This document shows, piece after piece, positions 43,729 through 53,321 of a stretch of 64,000 nt of DNA. The DNA comes from Kluyvera ascorbata_C (lineage in GTDB: Bacteria; Pseudomonadota; Gammaproteobacteria; Enterobacterales; Enterobacteriaceae), in contig NZ_JBIQOI010000003.1 of NCBI RefSeq assembly GCF_044197065.1, positions 248,001 through 312,000 of the forward strand. The letters run 5' to 3'. Position 1 is the first letter of the stretch, and each line of letters opens with the position of its first letter. Made by a program: the position numbers and the translations under genes. The notes beneath the pieces were generated by a model, which was not told where the DNA came from, did not search any database, and saw only the letters and a list, made by a program, of their open reading frames with translations.

Positions 43729-43737
43729 TTATCCACA
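43729..43737 (+). promoter_or_regulatory. DnaA box in dnaA promoter region
   Basis: TTATCCACA is the perfect high-affinity DnaA-binding consensus, in the place of the autoregulatory box of the E. coli dnaA promoter. Confidence 0.85.
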
Positions 43738-43869
43738 GGTGGATCCGGCAAGCGCTAAGTGTAAACGATCCCGACAAAGAGAAGGCACGATTTCCTTCGC
43801 ATATTGGAAAAATTAATGACTAGCGACAAATTTCTGCTTAAATGATCTAACAAAGATCCAGGATGATCC

Positions 43870-43898
43870 TTGCGCTTTAATGGGCAGCCCGTATAATC
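43870..43898 (+). promoter_or_regulatory. rpmH promoter
   Basis: TTGCGC (43870-43875) and TATAAT (43892-43897) are 16 bases apart, about 240 bases upstream of rpmH. The sequence between corresponds closely to the rpmH promoter of E. coli. Confidence 0.75.
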
Positions 43899-44125
43899 CC
43901 CCACCCGGCGTGTTCTGCGCGAATTTTGGTGAAGGACGCTGCTCATTTACCGGGCGAAAAACTGCGGTGATACGTGGTTTTTTACGCGGTAAATAAGGAA
44001 AGAGAATTGACTCCGGAGTGTACAATTATTACAATCCGGCCTCTTTAATCACCCATGGCTTCGGTGTCCATCGTTCGATTTTCGTTCGGATATCCAATAA
44101 AGCCATTGAATTTATTCAAGTTTAG

Positions 44126-44278
<153 letters not shown>

Positions 44279-44295
44279 TAAAGCTAACCCCTCGA

Positions 44296-44655
44296 GTGGT
44301 TAAGCTAGCATTTCCCAGGGAGTTACGTTTGTTAACTCCCACTCATTTCACATTCGTCTTCCAGCAGCCACAACGGGCTGGCACGCCGCAAATCACCATC
44401 CTCGGCCGCCTGAATTCGCTGGGGCATCCCCGTATCGGTCTCACCGTCGCCAAGAAAAACGTCAAACGCGCACATGAACGCAATCGGATTAAACGTCTGA
44501 CGCGTGAAAGTTTCCGTTTACGTCAGCATGAACTCCCGCCTATGGATTTCGTGGTGGTGGCAAAGAGAGGGGTTGCCGACCTCGATAACCGTGCTCTCTC
44601 GGAAGCGTTGGAAAAATTATGGCGCCGCCATTGTCGTCTGGCTCGCGGGTCCTGA
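44296..44655 (+). CDS. rnpA: Ribonuclease P protein component
   Basis: The 119-residue protein subunit of RNase P, which matures the 5' ends of tRNAs. It carries the RNR motif [14 protein letters not shown] (about residues 60-73), the P RNA-binding signature. It starts at GTG 44296, as in E. coli ([10 protein letters not shown]), 17 bases after rpmH. Its 3' end overlaps yidD by 37 bases in another frame. Confidence 0.97.
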   Translation: MVKLAFPRELRLLTPTHFTFVFQQPQRAGTPQITILGRLNSLGHPRIGLTVAKKNVKRAHERNRIKRLTRESFRLRQHELPPMDFVVVAKRGVADLDNRALSEALEKLWRRHCRLARGS

Positions 44656-44876
44656 TAGGCCTTATTCGGGTCTATCAGCGCCTGATTAGTCCGCTACTCG
44701 GGCCGCATTGCCGTTTCACACCAACCTGTTCTCAATACGGAATTGAGGCATTGCGCAGGTTTGGAGTGATAAAAGGCAGTTGGTTGACAGTGAAACGCGT
44801 ATTAAAATGCCACCCTTTACACCCTGGTGGTGACGACCCCGTCCCGCCCGGACCATTTGATACCAGAGAACACTAA
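44619..44876 (+). CDS. yidD: Membrane-protein insertion efficiency factor YidD
   Basis: An 85-residue peripheral inner-membrane protein that helps YidC insert membrane proteins. The core [13 protein letters not shown] (about residues 33-45) and C-H-P-L-H-P-G-G (about 63-70) are the family hallmarks. It starts inside rnpA (37-base overlap) and ends two bases before yidC, so translation is coupled along the operon. Confidence 0.96.
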   Translation: MAPPLSSGSRVLIGLIRVYQRLISPLLGPHCRFTPTCSQYGIEALRRFGVIKGSWLTVKRVLKCHPLHPGGDDPVPPGPFDTREH

Positions 44877-44878
44877 CG

Positions 44879-46525
44879 ATGGATTCGCAACGCAATCTTC
44901 TTATCATCGCTTTGTTGTTCGTGTCTTTCATGATCTGGCAAGCTTGGGAACAGGACAACAATCCTCAGACCCAGCAGCAGACCACGCAGACTACGACCAC
45001 AGCAGCGGGTAGCGCCGCAGACCAGGGCGTACCGGCCAGTGGCCAAGGGAAACTGATCACGGTTAAAACTGATGTGCTTGAGCTGACTATCAACACTCGC
45101 GGTGGTGATATTGAGCAAGCGCTGCTTCCGGCTTACCCGAAAGCACTGAAATCTGACGAACCGTTCCAGTTACTGGAAACCACCCCACAGTTTGTCTATC
45201 AGGCACAAAGCGGCTTAACCGGTCGTGATGGCCCGGATAACCCGGCTAACGGCCCACGTCCGCTGTATAACGTCGATAAAGATGCGTTTGTGATGGCCGA
45301 TGGCCAGAATGAAATCGTCATTCCACTGACCTATACCGATAAAGCAGGCAACGTCTTCACCAAAACCTTCACCCTGAAACGCGGTGATTATGCGGTGAAC
45401 GTAAGCTATGACGTGAAGAACGCCGGCGAGAAACCGCTGGAAGTGTCTACCTTCGGTCAGCTGAAGCAGACGGCTAACCTGCCGTCTGACCGTAATACGC
45501 AGTCTGGCGGCCTGTCTACCATGCACACTTTCCGTGGCGCAGCGTATTCAACGTCTGACTCGAAATACGAAAAATATAAATTCGACACCATCGTTGATAA
45601 CGAGAACCTGAACACCAACACCAAAAACGGTTGGGTTGCCATGCTGCAGCAGTACTTCACGACTGCATGGGTTCCTCAGAACAACGGTACCAATAACTTC
45701 TACACCGCTAACCTCGGTAACGGCGTAGTGGCTATCGGCTACAAATCTCAGCCAGTTCTGGTACAGCCAGGCCAGGCAGATAAACTGCAGAGCACCCTGT
45801 GGGTCGGCCCAGCAATTCAGGACAAAATGGCTGCCGTTGCGCCGCACCTGGATCTGACCGTTGACTATGGCTGGCTGTGGTTCATCTCTCAGCCGCTGTT
45901 CAAACTGCTGAAATGGATCCATAGCTTCCTGGGTAACTGGGGCTTCTCCATCATCGTTATCACCTTTATCGTTCGTGGCATCATGTACCCGCTGACCAAA
46001 GCGCAGTACACCTCCATGGCGAAGATGCGTATGCTGCAGCCTAAGATTCAGGCCATGCGTGAGCGTCTGGGCGACGACAAACAGCGTCAAAGCCAGGAAA
46101 TGATGGCCCTGTATAAAGCGGAAAAAGTTAACCCTCTGGGTGGCTGCTTCCCGCTGATTATCCAGATGCCAATCTTCCTTGCGCTGTACTACATGCTGAG
46201 TGCCTCGGTTGAACTGCGTCATGCGCCGTTCATCCTGTGGATCCACGACCTGTCTGCACAAGACCCGTACTACATCCTGCCGATCATCATGGGCGCGACG
46301 ATGTTCTTCATTCAGAAGATGTCTCCGACGACCGTGACCGACCCGATGCAGCAGAAGATCATGACCTTTATGCCGGTCATCTTCACGGTGTTCTTCCTGT
46401 GGTTCCCGTCTGGTCTGGTGGTGTACTACATCGTCAGCAACCTGGTCACCATCATTCAGCAGCAGCTGATTTACCGTGGTCTGGAAAAACGTGGCCTGCA
46501 TAGCCGCGAGAAGAAAAAATCCTGA
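44879..46525 (+). CDS. yidC: Membrane protein insertase YidC
   Basis: Inner-membrane insertase/chaperone, acting alone or with SecYEG. The 548-residue length is that of E. coli. The first helix (about residues 6-25) is followed by the large periplasmic domain (about 55-345) and the conserved five-helix core with G-N-W-G-F-S-I-I (about 355-362), the cytoplasmic hairpin with M-R-M-L-Q-P-K-I, and the C-terminal K-K-K-S. Adjoins yidD, and ends before a BIME and a terminator. Confidence 0.98.
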   Translation: MDSQRNLLIIALLFVSFMIWQAWEQDNNPQTQQQTTQTTTTAAGSAADQGVPASGQGKLITVKTDVLELTINTRGGDIEQALLPAYPKALKSDEPFQLLETTPQFVYQAQSGLTGRDGPDNPANGPRPLYNVDKDAFVMADGQNEIVIPLTYTDKAGNVFTKTFTLKRGDYAVNVSYDVKNAGEKPLEVSTFGQLKQTANLPSDRNTQSGGLSTMHTFRGAAYSTSDSKYEKYKFDTIVDNENLNTNTKNGWVAMLQQYFTTAWVPQNNGTNNFYTANLGNGVVAIGYKSQPVLVQPGQADKLQSTLWVGPAIQDKMAAVAPHLDLTVDYGWLWFISQPLFKLLKWIHSFLGNWGFSIIVITFIVRGIMYPLTKAQYTSMAKMRMLQPKIQAMRERLGDDKQRQSQEMMALYKAEKVNPLGGCFPLIIQMPIFLALYYMLSASVELRHAPFILWIHDLSAQDPYYILPIIMGATMFFIQKMSPTTVTDPMQQKIMTFMPVIFTVFFLWFPSGLVVYYIVSNLVTIIQQQLIYRGLEKRGLHSREKKKS

Positions 46526-46531
46526 TTCGGT

Positions 46532-46610
46532 GTAGGCCGGATAAGGCGAAGCCGCCATCCGGCTATGCGCGCCGCGCTGCCTGATGGCACTAACGCTTAT
46601 CAGGCCTACA
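46532..46610. repeat. REP/BIME between yidC and mnmE
   Basis: A GTAGGCCGGATAAGGCG unit and a GCCTGATGGCAC/TTATCAGGCCTAC unit facing each other, directly before the yidC terminator. Confidence 0.9.
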
Positions 46611-46614
46611 ATCA

Positions 46615-46645
46615 AAAGGCGGTCATATGACCGCCTTTTTTTATT
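46615..46645 (+). terminator. Terminator between yidC and mnmE
   Basis: AAAGGCGGTCAT followed at once by ATGACCGCCTTT is a perfect 24-base palindrome (46615-46638) with a T-run after it. mnmE starts 29 bases after the palindrome, so its expression needs readthrough or its own promoter. Confidence 0.85.
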
Positions 46646-46666
46646 GCGATACAGTAGAGACAAACC

Positions 46667-48031
46667 ATGAGCCAAAACGACACTATCGTCGCCCAGGCCA
46701 CCCCACCGGGACGCGGTGGGGTGGGCATTCTGCGCATCTCCGGCCTGAAGGCGAGAGATGTCGCACAGGCGGTGCTGGGCAAGCTGCCTAAGCCACGCTA
46801 CGCCGATTATCTGCCGTTCAAAGACAGCGACGGCAGCGCGCTGGATCAGGGCATTGCGCTGTGGTTCCCGGGTCCGAACTCATTCACCGGTGAAGACGTG
46901 CTGGAGCTTCAGGGCCACGGCGGCCCGGTGATCCTCGACCTGCTGCTAAAACGTATTCTGACGCTGCCGGGCGTGCGCATTGCCAACCCCGGCGAGTTTT
47001 CCGAGCGCGCGTTTTTAAACGATAAGCTCGACCTGGCGCAGGCAGAAGCCATTGCCGACCTGATCGACGCCAGCTCCGAGCAAGCAGCGCGCTCTGCGCT
47101 GAACTCGCTGCAGGGTGCTTTCTCAGCGCGTGTTAACCACCTTGTGGAAGCCCTCACCCACCTGCGCATTTACGTTGAGGCGGCTATCGACTTCCCTGAC
47201 GAGGAGATAGATTTCCTCTCCGATGGCAAAATCGAAGCGCAGCTGAATGCCGTGATGGGCGATCTCGACGCTGTACGTGCCGAAGCGCGTCAGGGCAGCC
47301 TGCTGCGCGAAGGGATGAAGGTAGTGATTGCCGGTCGTCCGAACGCCGGGAAATCGAGCCTGTTGAACGCCCTGGCGGGCCGTGAAGCGGCTATTGTCAC
47401 TGACATCGCTGGCACCACCCGCGACGTGCTGCGCGAGCATATTCACATTGACGGTATGCCACTGCATATTATCGATACCGCCGGTCTGCGCGACGCCAAC
47501 GATGAAGTTGAACGTATCGGTATCGAGCGTGCCTGGCAGGAAATTGAGCAGGCCGACCGCGTGCTGTTTATGGTCGACGGCACCACCACCGACGCGACCG
47601 ACCCCGCAGATATCTGGCCGGACTTTATCGCCCGTCTGCCAGCAAATCTGCCGATCACCGTAGTGCGAAACAAAGCCGATATCACCGGCGAGACGCTGGG
47701 GCTGAGTGAAGTAAATGGCCACTCACTTGTACGCCTCTCCGCGCGTACCGGCGAAGGTGTCGATGTGCTGCGTAACCATCTCAAACAGAGCATGGGTTTC
47801 GAAAACAACATGGAAGGCGGCTTCCTGGCGCGTCGTCGCCACCTGCAGGCGCTTTCCGACGCCGCCGAGCATCTTGAGCAGGGTAAAGCCCAGTTACTCG
47901 GTGCCTGGGCCGGAGAGCTGCTGGCAGAAGAGCTGCGCCTGGCGCAGCAGAGCCTGAGCGAGATAACCGGGGAATTTACCTCCGACGATCTGCTCGGTAG
48001 GATTTTCTCTAGCTTCTGTATTGGTAAGTAG
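46667..48031 (+). CDS. mnmE: tRNA uridine-5-carboxymethylaminomethyl GTPase MnmE
   Basis: GTPase that, with MnmG, modifies U34 of tRNAs. The N-terminal tetrahydrofolate-binding domain (about residues 1-118) is followed by helices and an inserted G domain with G-R-P-N-A-G-K-S-S and D-T-A-G-L (about 223-380), and the invariant C-terminal C-I-G-K, with Cys451. The length of 454 residues is that of E. coli. In E. coli tnaCAB follows; here mdtL does. Confidence 0.98.
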   Translation: MSQNDTIVAQATPPGRGGVGILRISGLKARDVAQAVLGKLPKPRYADYLPFKDSDGSALDQGIALWFPGPNSFTGEDVLELQGHGGPVILDLLLKRILTLPGVRIANPGEFSERAFLNDKLDLAQAEAIADLIDASSEQAARSALNSLQGAFSARVNHLVEALTHLRIYVEAAIDFPDEEIDFLSDGKIEAQLNAVMGDLDAVRAEARQGSLLREGMKVVIAGRPNAGKSSLLNALAGREAAIVTDIAGTTRDVLREHIHIDGMPLHIIDTAGLRDANDEVERIGIERAWQEIEQADRVLFMVDGTTTDATDPADIWPDFIARLPANLPITVVRNKADITGETLGLSEVNGHSLVRLSARTGEGVDVLRNHLKQSMGFENNMEGGFLARRRHLQALSDAAEHLEQGKAQLLGAWAGELLAEELRLAQQSLSEITGEFTSDDLLGRIFSSFCIGK

Positions 48032-48034
48032 TCT

Positions 48035-48107
48035 TGCCGGATGGCGGCTATGCCTTATCCGGCCTACGTAGCATGTAGGTCTGGTAAGCGTAGCGCCACC
48101 GGGCTAC
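48035..48107. repeat. REP/BIME between mnmE and mdtL
   Basis: A TGCCGGATGGCGGC/TTATCCGGCCTAC unit faces a degenerate GTAGGTCTGGTAAGCG/GCCACCGGGCTAC unit. Confidence 0.85.
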
Positions 48108-48205
48108 GCCAATTTTCCTCACAGGAAATCACAGTTGTCCAAATGGCAACTCGTGTCATCGCCCGCGCCCCATTATGCTGACGCCACATTTCTCGTGAGG
48201 TCGCC

Positions 48206-49387
48206 ATGACACGCTTTCTTGTCTGCAGTTTTGCCCTGGTTTTGCTTTATCCCGCCGGTATCGATATGTATCTGGTTGGGTTGCCCCGCATCGCCGCTGA
48301 TTTACAGGCCAGCGAAGCGCAGCTGCATATCGCGTTTTCGGTCTATCTGGCCGGAATGGCCACCGCGATGCTGTTCGCCGGGAAGGTGGCCGATCGGTCT
48401 GGCCGTAAGCCGGTCGCGATTACCGGTGCATTGATTTATATCGCCGCATCCACCCTCTGTTCGCTCGCAGAGAGCGGTACGCCGTTCCTGGTCGGTCGCT
48501 TTATTCAGGGCGTTGGGGCTGGCTGCTGCTACGTGGTGGCCTTCGCTATCCTGCGCGATACGCTCGACGATCGCCTGCGGGCCAAGGTGCTGTCGCTGCT
48601 TAATGGCATCACCTGTATCGTGCCGGTGCTTGCGCCGGTGATGGGGCATCTGATTATGCTCAGATATCCTTGGCAAAGCCTGTTCTACACGATGATCGGC
48701 ATGGGCGTTGTGGTCTGCCTGCTGTCGGTATTTGTGCTGCGAGAATCACGCCCAACGACGATTTCCGCATCGGCAAACCACACACCAGGCACCGAGTCGC
48801 TGGTTAACCGTTTCTTCCTCAGCCGCCTGGCTATAACCACGCTGAGCGTGTCGGTGATCCTGACCTTTGTGAACACCTCTCCGGTGTTGCTGATGGAAGT
48901 GATGGGCTTCGACCGCGGCGAATATGCCACAACGATGGCGATGACCGCAGGGATCAGCATGGCGGTGTCTTTTTCGACGCCGTTTGCCCTGAGCCTGTTT
49001 AAGCCCCGCACCCTCATGCTGGCATCACAGGTGCTGTTCCTGGCGGCAGGTATTGTGCTGACTCTTGCCAGCACGCACGCGGTCACGCTCTTCGGGCTGA
49101 CCTTAATCTGCGCTGGCTTCTCGGTAGGCTTTGGCGTTGCCATGAGCCAGGCGCTGGGGCCGTTCTCGATGCGCGCGGGGGTAGCCAGCTCTGTGCTAGG
49201 TATCGCGCAGGTCTGCGGTTCATCGCTGTGGATATGGCTATCAGCTGTTCTGGGTCTCAATGCATTGAATATGCTGATCGGGATTCTGATTGGCTGTAGC
49301 ATCGTGTGCATATTGCTGATTATCTCCGTTGCCCCTCACCGGTCTGCAACAGCGCATGAAGAAGCCTCCCGCCAGCCTCAGTCTTAA
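48206..49387 (+). CDS. mdtL: Multidrug efflux transporter MdtL
   Basis: Inner-membrane major facilitator exporter of 393 residues, against 391 in E. coli, with twelve hydrophobic segments. The cytoplasmic loop 2-3 motif D-R-S-G-R-K-P occurs at about residues 63-69, and helix 5 carries the G-x-x-x-G-P-like segment P-V-L-A-P-V-M-G. The final residues [11 protein letters not shown] differ from those encoded by a relic copy of the same end at 50767-50859, ahead of yidZ. The present 3' end may therefore have been altered by the insertion that follows. Confidence 0.94.
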   Translation: MTRFLVCSFALVLLYPAGIDMYLVGLPRIAADLQASEAQLHIAFSVYLAGMATAMLFAGKVADRSGRKPVAITGALIYIAASTLCSLAESGTPFLVGRFIQGVGAGCCYVVAFAILRDTLDDRLRAKVLSLLNGITCIVPVLAPVMGHLIMLRYPWQSLFYTMIGMGVVVCLLSVFVLRESRPTTISASANHTPGTESLVNRFFLSRLAITTLSVSVILTFVNTSPVLLMEVMGFDRGEYATTMAMTAGISMAVSFSTPFALSLFKPRTLMLASQVLFLAAGIVLTLASTHAVTLFGLTLICAGFSVGFGVAMSQALGPFSMRAGVASSVLGIAQVCGSSLWIWLSAVLGLNALNMLIGILIGCSIVCILLIISVAPHRSATAHEEASRQPQS

Positions 49388-49392
49388 TTTGA

Positions 49393-49427
49393 CAGCTATG
49401 CCGCTGCGTCTGCTGCCGGCATAGCTG
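49393..49427. terminator. 11-bp hairpin over the end of the Stealth gene
   Basis: CAGCTATGCCG (49393-49403) and CGGCATAGCTG (49417-49427) form a perfect inverted repeat with a 13-base loop. It lies six bases after the mdtL stop, overlaps the stop and last codons of the convergent Stealth gene, and may end transcripts from both sides, although no strong U-run is present on either strand. Confidence 0.6.
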
Positions 49428-50451
49428 CAAGTTCAAAGCTAGAGCGTGCGCCTAGTTTCAAATTGAGTGTGTTTGCGAGTTTGTCGCAAGCATTATGAAA
49501 CGCGTCATCATCACTAAAACAATCGTTTAAGCATATCTGGGGCTTAGTTGATTTTAAATCAGCTATCGCGTTTAATAGCTGCTTGTCATCCCCTGACAAA
49601 TGATAACAAACCCCCATTTCCTTTGGATTACAAGGATTAAACGTTCCCTTAGCTAACTGCCAATATCTGAATAGGTATTGGTTCAAACAGCACCCCTCTC
49701 TGAATTTAAATCTGGAAGTTCTATTCAACAGGTCGGTTATTTCCTTCATACTCCAGATTTCTTCAAAGGTTGATTTCAAAAATGGTTGTGGCAAATGCTT
49801 ACCCAAAAAACCTTCAAACGATTTATTTTGTTTCAACTTTATGTTTTTTAAGATATAACGACCATAAATGTGGCTGTAATACTTCTTGATATTGTTCTTG
49901 ATTACTAAGCGACGATTAAAAAACGTATTTATAACTGAGGCATTAGCAATTATCGTTGAGTTAAAAACAATATGTTCAATCGAGGTTGGACTTAGCCTGC
50001 TATCAATCATAAAATCATTTGGCAGATCGTTTTTAAAATAAAATTCAGGATCAATTTTTGAATTCAACATCATGTCATCATTAAAGAAAACGAATTTTTC
50101 GCTAAGACCTTTAATTTTATGAATATTAACTTCAATAGCCCGAGAACTAAACGTTGGTAGGCATGCTTCATCCATAATATCGCTATGCTTAACTATATTA
50201 ATTTTATGATGATTGATGTTCAACCATTCAGGAACCTGACCACAGGTAACCAAATGTATTTTTCGCACCCATGGGGCATATTTTTCTACGCTACGAAACC
50301 AATATCTGAACATTCCCATGTCTCTGAATCTTGCTGGCTTCTGAGAGTTTTTATCAGCCCCAACGCTGATATTTTTATAATGTGAGTATGATTTCAGCCA
50401 TGATGGATCGTTGGAATCCACCCACAAGACGACAAAGTCTATATCTGACAT
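49396..50451 (-). CDS. Stealth-family protein, capsular polysaccharide hexose-phosphotransferase-like
   Basis: A 351-residue protein with the four Stealth blocks: CR1 I-D-F-V-V-L-W-V-D-S-N-D-P-S-W (4-18), CR2 from R-F-R-D-M-G-M-F-R-Y (41-50) to F-V-F-F-N-D-D-M-M-L (120-129), a CR3-like H-L-P-Q-P-F (219-224), and CR4 I-C-L-N-D (306-310). Members such as meningococcal SacB and eukaryotic GlcNAc-phosphotransferase transfer hexose-1-phosphate to a sugar. DNA is markedly AT-rich relative to its neighbours, and no other polysaccharide gene is near. I prefer the ATG at 50451, since the family begins right at CR1; a frame from 50541 would add 30 residues with a hydrophobic stretch. The alanine-rich tail is encoded by a hairpin. 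Laterally acquired. Confidence 0.85.
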   Translation of the reverse strand: MSDIDFVVLWVDSNDPSWLKSYSHYKNISVGADKNSQKPARFRDMGMFRYWFRSVEKYAPWVRKIHLVTCGQVPEWLNINHHKINIVKHSDIMDEACLPTFSSRAIEVNIHKIKGLSEKFVFFNDDMMLNSKIDPEFYFKNDLPNDFMIDSRLSPTSIEHIVFNSTIIANASVINTFFNRRLVIKNNIKKYYSHIYGRYILKNIKLKQNKSFEGFLGKHLPQPFLKSTFEEIWSMKEITDLLNRTSRFKFREGCCLNQYLFRYWQLAKGTFNPCNPKEMGVCYHLSGDDKQLLNAIADLKSTKPQICLNDCFSDDDAFHNACDKLANTLNLKLGARSSFELAAMPAADAAA

Positions 50452-50766
50452 TTTTGAGCAACTCTTAGCGTAATAAGATATTATTATCATACACAATAAA
50501 AGAAGATTTGAATGCCGCAGGACTTTGTATATATAATGCATTAACTATTCATAAAACAAATGCATTCGAATTAAAATACCCGCAATTTCAGCGCTGATAG
50601 ATGGTTTTACGTAATTACATAAATATATTTTATCGCTTTTTCACAAATTGCAATAAATTAATGTTTATCAACACAACAAAGAAGTAAAAAAGAATTTTTC
50701 TTAAAGTACACTAAATTACGGCTGCCCTTTCTTAGGGAAGAACATACTGTGTACTCACTCTTTTTA
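50452..50766. other. AT-rich gene-free part of the insertion
   Basis: About 315 AT-rich bases upstream of the Stealth gene contain no credible coding frame. They presumably hold its promoter on the minus strand. The base composition is like that of the Stealth gene and unlike the core genes around, so the region is part of the inserted DNA. Confidence 0.6.
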
Positions 50767-50859
50767 CTGTTCGGAATTGTGATTGGTTGTAGCATACTGT
50801 TTATTATCTCAGTTGCTCCTAACCGGTCTGTGCCAACACATGAAGAAGTCCCTCACTAG
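50767..50859 (+). pseudogene. Relic of an mdtL 3' end (31 codons)
   Basis: The 93 bases up to TAG 50857-50859 translate, in the mdtL frame, to a run closely resembling the end of Mdt[16 protein letters not shown] and T-H-E-E, with an in-frame 9-base gap against the intact gene at 49273-49366. The match is imperfect at DNA level (about four in five bases by eye). The relic overlaps the yidZ start, showing where the original mdtL-yidZ junction lay. Confidence 0.85.
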
Positions 50860-51799
50860 TCTCGATCTTAACTTACTGCTCTGCCTGCAGCTCCTGATGC
50901 AGGAGCGCAGCGTGACGAAAACTGCCAAACGGATGAACGTCACGCCGTCGGCGGTGAGTAAGTCGCTGTCGAAGCTCAGAGCCTGGTTTGACGATCCACT
51001 CTTCGTGAATACGCCGCTCGGGCTCACGCCAACGCCGCTGATGCTTAACATGGAGCAAAACCTGGCCGAGTGGATGCAGATGAGCAATCAACTGCTGGAT
51101 AAGCCGCACCATGAGATGCCTCGTGGGCTGAAGTTTGATCTGGTTGCCGAAACGCCGCTGGTGATGATCATGTTCAACGAACTCTCCAGCCAGATCTACC
51201 AGCGCTATCCGCAGGCGACGATCAAAGTGCGTAACTGGGACTATGATTCGCTGGATGCGATTATTCGCGGTGAGGTCGACATTGGCTTCACCGGGCGCGA
51301 AAGCCATCCCCGCTCACGCGAGCTGTTGAGCTTGCTGCCGCTGTCGATAGACTACGAGGTGCTGTTTACCGATCTTCCCTGGGTCTGGCTGCGTGAAGAC
51401 CATCCTGCGCTTCAAGAAGAGTGGAATCTGGAAACGTTCTTGCGCTACCCGCATATCAGCATCTGCTGGGAGCAGAGCGATACCTGGGCGTTGGACGACG
51501 TACTGCAAGAAATGGGACGCGAGCGCGATATCGCCTTAAGCCTACCGGGCTTTGAACAGTCGCTATTTATGGCCGCCCAACCTGACCACCAGATGATTGC
51601 AACAGCACCGCGTTATTGCCAGCACTACAACCAACTACATAACCTGCCTTTAGTGGCCCGTCCGCTGCCTTTCGATGCCATTCAGCGGGAAAAATTGCAG
51701 GTGCCGTTTACCCTACTCTGGCATAAACGAAATAGTCACAACCCCAAAATTATTTGGCTCCGCGATACCCTCAAAGCCTTATATCTCGCTGTTTCCTGA
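50840..51799 (+). CDS. yidZ: LysR-family regulator YidZ
   Basis: A 319-residue regulator matching E. coli YidZ from [11 protein letters not shown]. The winged helix (about residues 8-65; [12 protein letters not shown]) precedes a NodD-type effector domain with R-N-W-D-Y-D-S-L-D and H-P-R-S-R-E-L-L. It has been linked to anaerobic nitric-oxide protection in E. coli. The ATG at 50840 lies inside the mdtL 3' relic, and the frame is open 19 codons further back, which is relic sequence rather than protein. The old mdtL frame ended 20 bases inside this gene. Confidence 0.95.
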   Translation: MKKSLTSLDLNLLLCLQLLMQERSVTKTAKRMNVTPSAVSKSLSKLRAWFDDPLFVNTPLGLTPTPLMLNMEQNLAEWMQMSNQLLDKPHHEMPRGLKFDLVAETPLVMIMFNELSSQIYQRYPQATIKVRNWDYDSLDAIIRGEVDIGFTGRESHPRSRELLSLLPLSIDYEVLFTDLPWVWLREDHPALQEEWNLETFLRYPHISICWEQSDTWALDDVLQEMGRERDIALSLPGFEQSLFMAAQPDHQMIATAPRYCQHYNQLHNLPLVARPLPFDAIQREKLQVPFTLLWHKRNSHNPKIIWLRDTLKALYLAVS

Positions 51800-51956
51800 C
51801 TCATTATTCGTAAAAATAATACATTTCAGTTAAGGCGAAGTGTAAAAGTCTCGTAATACCCCTTTTCAATCGCATTTTTAGGCAGTAAAACCTGATCATA
51901 ACTGGCGTAAATGTTACTCTCGCCATATCCACAGTCCATTAATCACGGAGCGAAAA

Positions 51957-52706
51957 ATGGCGACGCATTTTGCAAGAGGGATCCTTAAAGACGGACATCT
52001 CCTATCAGTCAGGCTGTCATCCACCAGCCATAATATCGCGCGCCAGCTGCCGTCCCATCGACGGACCCGCTATCTGGCCTCACGCGCGCTGCTGGCTGAA
52101 CTGCTGTTTATGCTGTATGGCATAGGCGAACTGCCTGAAATCGTGACTCAGGAAGAAGGTAAACCGCACTTTAAGGATAGCCATCTGCCTGATTTTTCTA
52201 TCGCTTATGCTGGCAACATCGTCGGCGTTGCGCTGACCACCGAAGGCCAGTGCGGCCTCGATATGGAACTGCTGCGCACGCTGCGCAACACCCCGCAGGC
52301 CACGATGATGGAAAGCTACCGCTTTACCAGCAATGAGAATCTGTGGATCAATAATCAGAACGACCCACACGAAGCGCGCGCACAGCTCATCACGCTGCGT
52401 CAGAGCGTCCTCAAGTTGTCAGGTGAGGTTCACCACGACTCCCCACAAACGCTCCAGCTCCTGCCCGGCTCAGGCCGTCTGCGTTCAACGTTGACCGACC
52501 AGCTCGAAGTTATCTGCGATGCCGAGGATGTTCTGGTCTGGTCGCTGGCCGCTTCACCGTCTATCGACAAACTCAAGGTTTGGGAGTTTGATGGTAAGTA
52601 CGGCTGGCGTAGCCTGCCTGATGCCCAAACCCGGGCCAACGAACCTTCGGCACGCCTGATGAGATTCACCAGCCTACCGGCAGAGAAAGCGCTTATACTC
52701 AACTGA
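51957..52706 (+). CDS. yieE: YieE, phosphopantetheinyl-transferase-like protein
   Basis: A 249-residue protein of the E. coli YieE type. It has the two motifs of the Sfp superfamily in weak form: G-L-D-M-E-L (about residues 99-104) in place of the metal-binding G-V-D-I-E, and a later W-x-x-x-E/Q-A-x-x-K-like segment that is poorly conserved. It probably transfers 4'-phosphopantetheine, but its carrier protein is unknown. It lies 157 bases after yidZ and 40 bases before chrR. Confidence 0.9.
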   Translation: MATHFARGILKDGHLLSVRLSSTSHNIARQLPSHRRTRYLASRALLAELLFMLYGIGELPEIVTQEEGKPHFKDSHLPDFSIAYAGNIVGVALTTEGQCGLDMELLRTLRNTPQATMMESYRFTSNENLWINNQNDPHEARAQLITLRQSVLKLSGEVHHDSPQTLQLLPGSGRLRSTLTDQLEVICDAEDVLVWSLAASPSIDKLKVWEFDGKYGWRSLPDAQTRANEPSARLMRFTSLPAEKALILN

Positions 52707-52746
52707 TTCGGCTGGATTTCAGCCGCTAAGATGGAAAGGAGTAGTC

Positions 52747-53313
52747 ATGTCTGAAACATTGAACGTTGTTACGTTACTGGGAAGCCTGCGCAAAGGCTCA
52801 TTCAACGGTATGGTGGCTCGCACTCTGCCTAAAATCGCCCCGGCGGGCATGAGCGTTTCCGCACTGCCGTCGATTGGCGATATCCCGCTGTATGACGCAG
52901 ACCTTCAGCAGGAAGATGGTTTCCCGCAGAGCGTTGAAGCGCTGGCAGAACAGATTCGCCAGGCTGACGGCGTGGTCATCGTCACGCCAGAGTACAACTA
53001 TTCCGTGCCGGGCGGCCTGAAGAACGCTATCGATTGGCTCTCTCGCTTACCGGATCAGCCGCTTTCCGGTAAACCGGTCCTGATTCAGACCAGTTCCATG
53101 GGCGCTATCGGCGGCGCGCGCTGCCAGTATCATCTGCGCCAGATTCTGGTGTTCCTCGATGCGATGGTGATGAACAAGCCGGAGTTTATGGGCGGCGTGA
53201 TTCAGAATAAGGTCGACCCACAGCTGGGTGAAGTGATTGAACAGGGGACGTTGGATCATTTGACCGGTCAGTTGACCGCATTTGGCGAGTATATTCAGCG
53301 CGTTAAAGCGTAA
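52747..53313 (+). CDS. chrR: Quinone/chromate reductase ChrR (YieF)
   Basis: A 188-residue cytoplasmic FMN-dependent reductase of the NADPH-dependent FMN reductase family, which reduces quinones, chromate and other compounds and protects against oxidative stress. The FMN-phosphate loop is G-S-L-R-K-G-S-F-N (residues 12-20), and the isoalloxazine loop P-E-Y-N-Y-S-V-P-G-G-L-K lies at about 82-93. It has the E. coli length and an AAGGAG ribosome-binding site. It is followed by a nested palindrome and the convergent adeP. Confidence 0.96.
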   Translation: MSETLNVVTLLGSLRKGSFNGMVARTLPKIAPAGMSVSALPSIGDIPLYDADLQQEDGFPQSVEALAEQIRQADGVVIVTPEYNYSVPGGLKNAIDWLSRLPDQPLSGKPVLIQTSSMGAIGGARCQYHLRQILVFLDAMVMNKPEFMGGVIQNKVDPQLGEVIEQGTLDHLTGQLTAFGEYIQRVKA

Positions 53314-53321
53314 ACAAAATT

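Noticed and set aside
50783..50839. 19-codon N-terminal extension of YidZ
   Set aside because: It comes from the mdtL relic in another frame; E. coli YidZ begins at the M-K-K motif, which gives 319 residues.
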